The position numbers were made by a program, and so were the translations under genes. Of a stretch of DNA of 64,000 bases, positions 8,617 to 15,729 are shown piece by piece. Every line of letters begins with the position of its first letter. Positions within the stretch are counted from its first letter, which is position 1. Where the stretch lies: positions 1 through 64,000 of the forward strand of contig CAKRMU010000005.1 in NCBI GenBank assembly GCA_934364985.1, written 5' to 3'. This DNA is from an uncultured Porphyromonas sp. (GTDB taxonomy: Bacteria; Bacteroidota; Bacteroidia; Bacteroidales; Porphyromonadaceae). The notes under the pieces are model-generated. The model had not been told where the DNA came from. It was given only the letters and a program-made list of their open reading frames with translations, and searched no databases.

Positions 8617-9288
8617 TTACTTGCTCGGGTGATCCACATTAAACTTACCCCAGTTAGCTGGATCCTTTCGCCACTCCCCAAGAATATCAAGATCGGCAGG
8701 AGTCACATAACCATTTTTGGCAGCTCGCTCAACCACTTCGCTATAATTCGTTAAGGTGTGTAGATCCACTTTAGCCTCACTAAAAGCCTTTTCGGCAACA
8801 CTGATACCATGGGTGTATATAGCCACCATCCCCAATACCTCACAGCCGTATTTTCTAAGAGCATCTACAGCCTTAAGGCTACTTCCTCCCGTACTAATAA
8901 GGTCCTCAACGACGACCACCTTGTCCGTGGGGGCGATTCTTCCCTCAATGAGGTTTTCCATCCCATGATCTTTGGCTTTAGAGCGGATGTAACTGAATGG
9001 CAAACCCAGTGTATCTGCTACCAATACTCCCTGAGCAATAGCTCCAGTTGCCACCCCGCTGATAGATGTAACCTCTGGGAAGTACTTGCGAATTGTCTCC
9101 GCAAGGGCAAAGCGAATATAAGTGCGTGCGACAGGGTCTGAGAGTGTCACCCTATTGTCACAATAGATAGGGCTTTTCCAGCCAGAAGCCCAAGTAAAAG
9201 GAGCATTAGGACTAAGTTTTACGGCCTCCAGACGAAGCAAATGCTCAGCTGTTGTTTGTGCTATATCCTGATTATTAAATTTGTCCAT
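8617..9288 (-). CDS. pyrE: Orotate phosphoribosyltransferase
   Basis: The enzyme joins orotate to PRPP to give orotidine monophosphate, the fifth step of pyrimidine synthesis (EC 2.4.2.10). The 223-residue protein carries the PRPP-binding motif VVVVEDLISTGGSS and the substrate segment ASGWKSPIYCDNR. A longer frame opens at 9351, but its first 21 residues are atypical and would start upstream of a TAnnTTTG element at 9318-9325. The ATG at 9288 (MDKFNNQDIA) is therefore chosen. The gene leads an operon with the SRPBCC protein and the lipoprotein and is divergent from the metal ATPase gene. Confidence 0.96.
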   Translation of the reverse strand: MDKFNNQDIAQTTAEHLLRLEAVKLSPNAPFTWASGWKSPIYCDNRVTLSDPVARTYIRFALAETIRKYFPEVTSISGVATGAIAQGVLVADTLGLPFSYIRSKAKDHGMENLIEGRIAPTDKVVVVEDLISTGGSSLKAVDALRKYGCEVLGMVAIYTHGISVAEKAFSEAKVDLHTLTNYSEVVERAAKNGYVTPADLDILGEWRKDPANWGKFNVDHPSK

Positions 9289-9317
9289 ATCTCTATTGTT
9301 TAGTCTAATAATACTCC

Positions 9318-9325
9318 CAAAGGTA
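9318..9325 (-). promoter_or_regulatory. Possible -7 box of the pyrE operon
   Basis: The minus strand reads TACCTTTG here, matching TAnnTTTG, about 30 nt before the pyrE ATG. No clear TTTG was found 19-21 nt further upstream, so the call is tentative. Confidence 0.4.
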
Positions 9326-9452
9326 AGCATTTTCTGACTAATCACGAGCATCCATTCTCGGCGATTAAGTGAGTCTTAAAGTAAAAATACCCAAAAAAAC
9401 TTGGATAATAACCATCCAAATACCTAATAGCGTGCCATACGAGTGTAATATA

Positions 9453-9491
9453 AACCTGCAAATGAGTTGCAATAGGTTATCCCTATCTTTG
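9453..9491 (+). promoter_or_regulatory. Promoter and likely metalloregulator operator of the metal ATPase operon
   Basis: A -7 box TATCTTTG (9484-9491) matches the Bacteroidetes consensus. Just upstream is the dyad TGCAA-N5-TTGCA (9457-9471), flanked by AACCT (9453-9457) and AGGTT (9474-9478). The dyad covers the region where polymerase contacts the -33 element, so a bound repressor would block initiation. The obvious candidate is the Fur-family protein encoded at the end of the same operon. Binding is inferred, not shown. Confidence 0.55.
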
Positions 9492-9521
9492 CCGTAGAAT
9501 AAATTAAATACACATACCATT

Positions 9522-11480
9522 ATGGCAGAATATCATAACCAAACTGAAGACATTTGCAACGATCACTGTGATGGTCATTGCCATAGTCATGGAGACGAAA
9601 AGGTAACTCTTATGCCATTTTTCATATCTCTCGGCACACTTATCGTGGTACTCGTCATCGATAAAGTCTATGGCTGGTGGAGTATTGAGTGGCTCCGATA
9701 CATAGCGTATCTCATAGCATATAGCCCCGTAGGTTGGCCTGTTATTAAAGAGGGTTGGGAGTTAATGGTACACGAGCATTCTGTTTTTAATGAATGCACT
9801 CTTATGACAGTAGCCTCAATAGGTGCTTTTGTCATAGGCGAACAGCCTGAGGCTGTCCTCCTCCTTCTCCTGTACCAATTGGGAGAATACTTGCAGGGCA
9901 AAGCCGTACAAAAAGCGAGGAAAAGCATCTCCGAACTCATTGATGTCCGAAGCGATACTGTACAACTTATAGATGGGGCTACAACGAAAGAAATCCCTGC
10001 CACGAGTGCCAAAGTAGGCGATCGAGTGCGGGTAACTCCTGGGATGAGAGTGGCTCTTGATGGCACGCTACTGAGTGCTGAGGCGCTTCTCGATCAGTCG
10101 GCACTCACAGGCGAGAGTATGCTTGTAGAGTGCGATAAGGGGGATAAAGTACTTGCCGGCAGCTTGGTTAATGGTAAGCCTGTTGATATAATGGTAACAA
10201 AACCATACGGAGAGAGTACACTTGCACGCATACTCCAGCAGTCGGAAGAAGCACAAGAGCGGAAGCCTAAAACAGAGCATTTCATCCGTCGCTTTGCTAA
10301 AGTCTACACCCCTATAGTCTTTTTCCTTGCCCTCCTCGTTGTCGCCATCCCAGCTCTCGTAACGCTCATCAACCCTACCTACACTTATGACTTTTCTGAA
10401 TGGGCATACCGAGCTTTGGTCTTCCTTGTTGTCTCATGCCCTTGTGCTTTAGTTATCAGTGTGCCACTCTCATATTTCTGCGGATTAGGAGCTGCGAGTA
10501 AGCACGGACTATTGCTTCGTGGTGCAGTGTATTTAGAAGAACTTAACCACATCACAGCTGTCGTATTTGACAAAACCGGCACCCTCACTCGGGGTGTCTT
10601 TGAGGTCACTGACGTTAAACTATCCGAAGGGACTACCCTTAACGATGCTTTAAGTTACCTATTAGCCCTCGAGCAACAGAGCCACCACCCTATGGCACAA
10701 GCCCTACAAACCTATGCCAAAGATGCGACTCCAGCCGAAGTGTCAGACATTGAAGAGGTGTCGGGAATGGGGATTAAGGCAAAGGATATGAGTGGCAAAG
10801 AGATCCTCGTAGGTAGCGAAAAACTAATGCACCGAAGTGGTATAGAGCTACCCGAGACCCTTAGTCCACAAGGTAAGAGTGCAGTATTACTCTCTATTGA
10901 TGGTGTAGTAAAAGCGACCTTCGTGCTACAAGATACCATTAAAACTACCAGTAAAGCCACTATTGAAAGACTAAAAAAACAAGAGATTAAAAATGTGGTT
11001 ATGCTCTCGGGTGACCGGCAAGAAGTGGTCACAGAGACGGCAACCAAGATGGGCATTGAAGACGCTCACGGAGGGTTACTACCTACCGATAAAATAAGCG
11101 AGGTAGAGAAACTCTTGCCCCAGTATAACGTCGCTTTTGTCGGTGATGGGCTCAATGACGCACCCGTGATGAGAATATGCCAAGTAGGGATTGCCATGGG
11201 TGGTATTGCCAGTGATGCCACCATCGAAGCTGCTGATGTAGTTATTCAAGGGAATGACCCCTATAAAGTACCTCAAGCAATAGATATCGCTCGCCATACC
11301 AGGCATATTGTGCTACAAAATATTATATTTGCATTGGGCTTCAAATTGGCAGTTATGGTCCTCGCCGTTTTCGGTATAGCCTCTATCGCCCTTGCCGTGA
11401 TTGCTGATGTCGGTGTCACACTCCTCGCCATTCTGAATGCCTTACGAGCTTTGAGATACAAGACTATAGACGAGAAATAA
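9522..11480 (+). CDS. zntA: P1B-type heavy-metal exporting ATPase (Zn/Cd/Pb class)
   Basis: The 652-residue inner-membrane pump exports soft divalent metals at the cost of ATP. It shows the A-domain TGES (residues 197-200), the metal-binding CPC at 306-308 (SCPCALV), the phosphorylated Asp350 in DKTGTLTRG, an HP pair (SHHPMAQAL) and the hinge GDGLNDAPV. A CPC motif and DAT/GDGLND context fit the zinc/cadmium/lead group. There is no GMxCxxC heavy-metal domain. Instead residues 5-24 hold a mixed His/Cys cluster (H5, C12, H15, C16, H19, C20, H21, H23) that could bind metal. A Fur-family gene follows 10 nt later, and a dyad operator lies before the gene. The exact metal is not certain. Confidence 0.92.
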   Translation: MAEYHNQTEDICNDHCDGHCHSHGDEKVTLMPFFISLGTLIVVLVIDKVYGWWSIEWLRYIAYLIAYSPVGWPVIKEGWELMVHEHSVFNECTLMTVASIGAFVIGEQPEAVLLLLLYQLGEYLQGKAVQKARKSISELIDVRSDTVQLIDGATTKEIPATSAKVGDRVRVTPGMRVALDGTLLSAEALLDQSALTGESMLVECDKGDKVLAGSLVNGKPVDIMVTKPYGESTLARILQQSEEAQERKPKTEHFIRRFAKVYTPIVFFLALLVVAIPALVTLINPTYTYDFSEWAYRALVFLVVSCPCALVISVPLSYFCGLGAASKHGLLLRGAVYLEELNHITAVVFDKTGTLTRGVFEVTDVKLSEGTTLNDALSYLLALEQQSHHPMAQALQTYAKDATPAEVSDIEEVSGMGIKAKDMSGKEILVGSEKLMHRSGIELPETLSPQGKSAVLLSIDGVVKATFVLQDTIKTTSKATIERLKKQEIKNVVMLSGDRQEVVTETATKMGIEDAHGGLLPTDKISEVEKLLPQYNVAFVGDGLNDAPVMRICQVGIAMGGIASDATIEAADVVIQGNDPYKVPQAIDIARHTRHIVLQNIIFALGFKLAVMVLAVFGIASIALAVIADVGVTLLAILNALRALRYKTIDEK

Positions 11481-11490
11481 TACATGCGGT

Positions 11491-11919
11491 ATGGATAGTG
11501 GATCTCTTGAAAAGCATTTAGCACATTTTGGTGTACGGATTACTCCGGTGCGCCAGCTCCTCTACTCGGTACTATGCGACGCGTCAACGGCGATGAGCCT
11601 TGCCGATCTCGAAGTGGCACTTCGCACAGTAGACAAGAGCAGTATTTTCCGTAACCTACAGCTATTTTTAGAGGTAGGTCTTATCCATCAGATCCAGGAT
11701 GGTAGCGGAGTCGCTAAATATGCCATTTCAGATATCCCAAAAGACGAGCATCACACCAATCATGCTCATTTTACCTGCATAGAGTGTGCCGAAACGATAT
11801 GCTTGGATCAGCTGACTATTGAGGTGGACGATCTCGAATTGCCAGATAGCTATAGTGCCAAGGGGTATACCCTCATCATCAAAGGAATATGCCCCAAATG
11901 CCAAAAGCGCTATCATTGA
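11491..11919 (+). CDS. Fur-family metal-responsive regulator
   Basis: The 142-residue protein has an N-terminal winged helix (FGVRITPVRQLLYSVL, then SSIFRNLQLFLEVGLI) and a C-terminal domain with HHTNHAHFTC and two CxxC pairs (CIEC near residue 92, CPKC near residue 135). These are the features of Fur, Zur and PerR proteins with a structural zinc site. It is co-transcribed with the metal ATPase (10-nt gap), so it is probably the zinc or cadmium sensor that controls the operon through the dyad at 9457-9471. The sequence does not tell Zur from Fur. Downstream repeat element 1 provides a hairpin with a T-tract that could end transcription. Confidence 0.9.
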   Translation: MDSGSLEKHLAHFGVRITPVRQLLYSVLCDASTAMSLADLEVALRTVDKSSIFRNLQLFLEVGLIHQIQDGSGVAKYAISDIPKDEHHTNHAHFTCIECAETICLDQLTIEVDDLELPDSYSAKGYTLIIKGICPKCQKRYH

Positions 11920-12036
11920 TCGGCACTTCGAGCTATTCCACACAGCCATTAGCGACCTCCACACTCACTGCTATAGTATCTCTAAATGCAGAGTCCACAA
12001 TCCATTGATTGCCAATCTCCTCTCTTGTACGAATCT

Positions 12037-12125
12037 AATACCCTATATCCGTCTCAGCGGATTCCCTATATCCACCGAAGCAAATACCCTATATTCGTTA
12101 AGGCGAATATAGGGTATCCGTTTTG
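12037..12125. repeat. Dispersed 23-bp-unit element 1 (four units)
   Basis: Units start at 12037, 12060, 12083 and 12106. Cores are ATACCCTATAT, ATTCCCTATAT, ATACCCTATAT and ATATAGGGTAT. Units 3 and 4 form a perfect 14-bp stem (ATACCCTATATTCG with its complement) around TTAAGG, followed by TCCGTTTTG. It lies between the convergent ends of the Fur-family gene and rnc, where no other terminator for the plus-strand operon is seen. Confidence 0.9.
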
Positions 12126-12200
12126 TGGGTTATTGGGATAGTAACCTATCTTTTAATAAGTCATTGATTGTTAGAAGTATGACTATTGGGCATTGAGGAT

Positions 12201-12986
12201 TTAGATAACATGTGTTTTCTCAATACGTCTCAGGGCCTCTTTAGCCGCATTTTGGTGGGATTGTTTTTTGGAGGTACCTACTCCAATAGTGGTCATTGGA
12301 GCACTGGGAAAGTTGATGACAAGCTCGCAGCGGTGCACGAATCCGGTATCCTTATCATACCGCGTATCTATGTGCGTAAAGTCGTACGCAATTTTATTTT
12401 TTTGCAATAGTATGATGAGCTCCGTCTTGTAGTCTTCCTCCTTTTTTGCAACTACTCGGACATTGTTTTTTGAGACAATGAGGTGAGAGCGGACGAAATC
12501 TCGAGAAAAAGGAAACCCTTTATCTAAGTAAATGGCTCCCACGAGTGCCTCAAGGGTATTACCCATTATATCATTGCCTATTATCGAAACGCTTGCATCG
12601 GCTCGTATCAATTGGTCAAGACCCATTCGCTCAGCAGTAGCATTCATATTCTTACGACTAACAAGGTATGAACGAATACTAGTAAGGGTACCTTCGGGCT
12701 CCTCTGGATACAATTCGTAAAGTGCTTGGCTCACAGCAAGGCTTACGACACTATCGCCCAAGTACTCAAGACGCTCGTTGCTACCACTTGCACCGACCCC
12801 TTCGTAGGATCTGTGGGTGAGAGCTAATAAATACAACGAAGGATTGTTTATCTCTGCACCCAAGAGTTGCTCTATTTTCAACTGGTGTGACGGCTTATAC
12901 GGAGTCTTCCGTTTTGGCTTTTTACAAGTACCTAAGAGAGAACGGAGTCGGGCGGTAATTTGCTGCCACTGCTTGTTTATATCCAT
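12201..12986 (-). CDS. rnc: Ribonuclease III
   Basis: The enzyme cuts double-stranded RNA, mainly in rRNA processing and mRNA decay (EC 3.1.26.3). The 261-residue protein has the signature NERLEYLGDSVVSLAVS with the Mg-binding acidic residues. A second catalytic segment, NTLEALVGAIYLDKG, holds the essential Glu. A C-terminal double-stranded-RNA-binding domain (about residues 185-255) ends in SHQNAAKEALRRI. The N terminus is extended by about 30 basic residues. It is the last gene after acpP and fabF, an order common in Bacteroidetes, but a strong terminator after fabF (13006-13050) suggests partly separate expression. Confidence 0.96.
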   Translation of the reverse strand: MDINKQWQQITARLRSLLGTCKKPKRKTPYKPSHQLKIEQLLGAEINNPSLYLLALTHRSYEGVGASGSNERLEYLGDSVVSLAVSQALYELYPEEPEGTLTSIRSYLVSRKNMNATAERMGLDQLIRADASVSIIGNDIMGNTLEALVGAIYLDKGFPFSRDFVRSHLIVSKNNVRVVAKKEEDYKTELIILLQKNKIAYDFTHIDTRYDKDTGFVHRCELVINFPSAPMTTIGVGTSKKQSHQNAAKEALRRIEKTHVI

Positions 12987-13005
12987 ATAGCTAACAAAAA
13001 AATAA

Positions 13006-13050
13006 GGGAATCCTCACAAGTGAACTTGCCACAACAAGTGAGGATCTCCC
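13006..13050 (-). terminator. Intrinsic terminator between fabF and rnc
   Basis: GGGAaTCCTCAC (13006-13017) pairs with GTGAGGAtcTCCC (13038-13050). On the minus strand the hairpin is followed by TTATTTTTTTG, a good T-tract. It lies 41 nt past the fabF stop and 20 nt before the rnc start. Confidence 0.8.
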
Positions 13051-13090
13051 TATATGTAATAATATTGTGTGAGTACCTATCACCCAGCCT

Positions 13091-14347
13091 CTATTCCTCC
13101 ACTCGCTTGAAAAGGACTGAAGCATTATGCCCTCCGAATCCGAAAGTATTGGAAAGAGCTATTCGGATAGGTCGCTCTTGCTTAGTATTAAAAGTGAAGT
13201 TAAGCTTGTAGTCAATCTCGGGGTCATCATCCCCCTCTTGATGGTTAATTGTAGGGGGTACCACTCCGTCTTTAATAGCAAGAACGCAAGCCATAGCCTC
13301 CATAGCCCCTGCGGCCCCGAGTAAATGCCCGGTCATCGATTTTGTGCTGCTGATATTGAGATTATAGGCATGCTCCCCAAAGACATCCAATATCGCTTTC
13401 ACTTCACTGAGGTCTCCGACAGGCGTTGAAGTGCCATGAACATTGATATAATCCACCTCTTCAGGCGAAATATTAGCATCTTCAAGGGCATTCCACATCA
13501 CCAATTTAGCACCCAAACCTTCGGGGTGAGATGCGGTGAGATGATAAGCATCTGCCGACATTCCACCGCCAATCATCTCTGCGTATATCTTAGCTCCACG
13601 AGCCTTAGCATGCTCATACTCCTCAAGGATTAGAGTAACTCCGCCTTCACCCATTACAAATCCATCGCGACTACCACTGAAAGGACGAGAGGCTGTCTCC
13701 GGGCTATCGTTACGAGTAGATAGGGCATTCATCGCGTTAAATCCTCCAATACCGGAGATCGTTATTGCCGCTTCTGCACCTCCGGATACAATAATATTGG
13801 CTTTGCCAAGGCGAATAAGATTAAATGCATCTATCAATACATTCGTCCCTGAGGCACAAGCTGACACAGTCGCATAGTTAGGCCCATGGAAGCCGTATGC
13901 CATACTGATCTGACCTGCCGCCATATCGGCTATCATCTTAGGTATAAAAAAAGGATTGTAACGTGGACCACGCTCGGCATCGTAAGATAGCACTTCGTCC
14001 TCAAAAGTTTTGATCCCGCCGATGCCACTGGTAAATATTACACCTATCTTATTCTTATCCTCCTCCTCGAGAGATATGCCGCTATCCTTAATGGCTTCAG
14101 CACTACTAACGAGAGCGAACATCGTATATCTGTCGTATTTTCTTGCTTCTTTTCGGTCAAAATAATCATTAGGTTCAAACCCCTTTACTTCGCAAGCAAA
14201 TTGTGTTTTATGCTTACTTACATCAATCAGAGTGATGTTAGAGGCACCACTTTTACCAGCTTTAAGGGCTTCCCAAGTGCTTGAGACGTCGTTTCCGAGT
14301 GGCGTAATGGCACCCAGTCCCGTCACTACTACTCTCTTTAGCTCCAT
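13091..14347 (-). CDS. fabF: 3-oxoacyl-ACP synthase II
   Basis: The enzyme condenses malonyl-ACP with acyl-ACP to lengthen fatty acids (EC 2.3.1.179). The 418-residue protein has the active-site Cys164 in VSACASGTN. Its two catalytic histidines are in NVHGTSTPVGD and KSMTGHLLGAAGA, so it is a Cys-His-His condensing enzyme of the FabF/KASII type. The C-terminal NTFGFGGHNASV is typical. It follows acpP, its carrier protein, on the same strand, but a hairpin with a T-rich tail lies in the gap between them and may make FabF less abundant than ACP. Confidence 0.97.
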   Translation of the reverse strand: MELKRVVVTGLGAITPLGNDVSSTWEALKAGKSGASNITLIDVSKHKTQFACEVKGFEPNDYFDRKEARKYDRYTMFALVSSAEAIKDSGISLEEEDKNKIGVIFTSGIGGIKTFEDEVLSYDAERGPRYNPFFIPKMIADMAAGQISMAYGFHGPNYATVSACASGTNVLIDAFNLIRLGKANIIVSGGAEAAITISGIGGFNAMNALSTRNDSPETASRPFSGSRDGFVMGEGGVTLILEEYEHAKARGAKIYAEMIGGGMSADAYHLTASHPEGLGAKLVMWNALEDANISPEEVDYINVHGTSTPVGDLSEVKAILDVFGEHAYNLNISSTKSMTGHLLGAAGAMEAMACVLAIKDGVVPPTINHQEGDDDPEIDYKLNFTFNTKQERPIRIALSNTFGFGGHNASVLFKRVEE

Positions 14348-14404
14348 ATATTATAAATGATTTGATTCTGAAATAAACGCAAACTATGAGACGATAACAA
14401 AAGA

Positions 14405-14447
14405 AGAGGTGTCCCTTTTGAGCATTTACTCGCACGGGGACACCTCT
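14405..14447 (-). terminator. Terminator or attenuator between acpP and fabF
   Basis: AGAGGTGTCCC (14405-14415) pairs perfectly with GGGACACCTCT (14437-14447). On the minus strand the stem is followed by TCTTTTG. It stands 15 nt past the acpP stop. Partial termination here would give excess acpP transcript over fabF, as is usual for this gene pair. Confidence 0.75.
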
Positions 14448-14462
14448 CTATTTGTTTCATTA

Positions 14463-14711
14463 TCACTTATTAGCTAATGCTGCCTCAATGTGAGAGATAG
14501 CATCGCCTACGGTCTGGATATTTTGAGAAACTTCGTCACCAATAGTGATGTCAAAGACTTTCTCAAACTCCATAATAAGCTCGACCGTATCCAACGAGTC
14601 AGCACCAAGGTCATTGGTAAAGCTCGCTTCTGGAGTCACTTCACTGCGGTCTACATTAAGCTTATCTACGATGATACCAATCACCTTATCCGCAATTTCT
14701 TGATTTGCCAT
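14463..14711 (-). CDS. acpP: Acyl carrier protein
   Basis: This 82-residue acidic protein carries the growing fatty acid on a phosphopantetheine arm attached to Ser39 in the motif [12 protein letters not shown]. The size and the four-helix pattern are standard. It precedes fabF on the same strand. The upstream region is shared with divergent purN and contains a TACTTTTG match to the -7 box (14761-14768 in complement), although no clear -33 element was found. Confidence 0.97.
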   Translation of the reverse strand: MANQEIADKVIGIIVDKLNVDRSEVTPEASFTNDLGADSLDTVELIMEFEKVFDITIGDEVSQNIQTVGDAISHIEAALANK

Positions 14712-14864
14712 AGTCTGTTTTGATTAGTTGTTATATTTACTATTGTTGTCTTACTCTCAGCAAAAGTAACTATCTTTGAGCATATACTCCCGATATCTAC
14801 TTTGCAAAGATACTATTTTATTGCACATGGAGTATATAGTTGTGCATTTTTAACGTTAATTTAT

Positions 14865-15449
14865 ATGAAGAAAGTTGCATTATTTGCGTCAGGAAATGGC
14901 ACTAATATGCAGAAAATAGCTGAATACTTCCAGCAACATCCTATGGATGAAATAGAAATAGTCTGCGTCATTAGTGACCAAAAGGAGGCTTATGTACTGG
15001 AGCGTGCCAAAGCTTTTGATATTCCTTCGCACTACCTCACCCGCGAACAACTGAATACCCCAGAGATGCTTTTACCTCTTCTAAAAGGCTACAATGTGGA
15101 GGCAATAATCTTAGCCGGCTACCTACGACTGATACCTCCATTTTTGCTTAGTGCCTACCCCAAACGGATCGTTAACATACACCCCGCACTTCTCCCTAAG
15201 TATGGAGGGAAGGGGATGTATGGCATGCACGTTCATGAGGCGGTAAAGAAGGCGGGCGAAAAAGTAAGCGGTATCACCATACATATTATAGATGAAGACT
15301 ACGACCGAGGGGAGATATTATTTCAAAGCACAACGTCTATAGACAGCTCGGATACCCCAATAGACATCGCCCATAAAGTACAAAAGCTTGAGCACGCATA
15401 CTTCGCACCCACCATTGCTAAATGGCTACACACCCTACCCCCAATGTAA
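14865..15449 (+). CDS. purN: Phosphoribosylglycinamide formyltransferase
   Basis: The enzyme transfers a formyl group from 10-formyl-THF to glycinamide ribonucleotide, the third step of purine synthesis (EC 2.1.2.2). The 194-residue protein begins MKKVALFASGNGTNMQ, and contains NIHPALLPKYGGKGMYG and SGITIHIIDEDYDRGEI. These hold the catalytic Asn, His and Asp and the folate-binding loop. The frame opens 21 codons earlier, but those codons do not resemble PurN, so the ATG at 14865 is used. It stands alone between divergent acpP and convergent EF-G-like gene. purD, purL and purE are elsewhere in the window, so the pathway is scattered. Confidence 0.95.
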   Translation: MKKVALFASGNGTNMQKIAEYFQQHPMDEIEIVCVISDQKEAYVLERAKAFDIPSHYLTREQLNTPEMLLPLLKGYNVEAIILAGYLRLIPPFLLSAYPKRIVNIHPALLPKYGGKGMYGMHVHEAVKKAGEKVSGITIHIIDEDYDRGEILFQSTTSIDSSDTPIDIAHKVQKLEHAYFAPTIAKWLHTLPPM

Positions 15450-15571
15450 GGCAAAAGCCACTGATGACTCATAGCTTACCAATGAGTGCCTTGCAAACAC
15501 TATAACTATTTATTAATCAATATAATATAAACGATCCACTCATTGGGTGTCATCGGATTACCTACACCCAC

Positions 15572-15667
15572 TTTTTGGATACCCTATATTAGACGAGACA
15601 AATACCTGGTATTCGTCAAGGCAAATTCCCTATATTCGCTGGAGCTAATACAAGGTATCCGTAAAAA
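15572..15667. repeat. Dispersed 23-bp-unit element 2 (four units)
   Basis: Units start at 15578, 15601, 15624 and 15647, each exactly 23 bp. Cores are ATACCCTATAT, ATACCTGGTAT (itself nearly palindromic), ATTCCCTATAT and ATACAAGGTAT. Flanks TTTTTGGATACC and GGTATCCGTAAAAA form the ends. It lies between the convergent ends of purN and the EF-G-like gene. Confidence 0.9.
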
Positions 15668-15673
15668 CGAGAA

Positions 15674-15705
15674 AAGGGTCTATCTCACGTGTGAGACAGA
15701 CCCTT
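15674..15705 (-). terminator. Terminator of the EF-G-like gene
   Basis: AAGGGTCT-A-TCTCAC pairs with GTGAGA-C-AGACCCTT around a 2-nt tip, a 14-bp stem with one mismatch. On the minus strand it is followed by TTTCTCGTTTTT. It lies 25 nt beyond the stop codon and may work in both directions, ending purN as well. Confidence 0.75.
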
Positions 15706-15729
15706 ACTTCCGTGGATTGCAGGTAAAGG

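Noticed and set aside
9361..9450. A possible tenth, decayed 23-bp-unit element (AATACCTAATAG and nearby)
   Set aside because: Only one half-convincing unit is present, with no period and no end motif.
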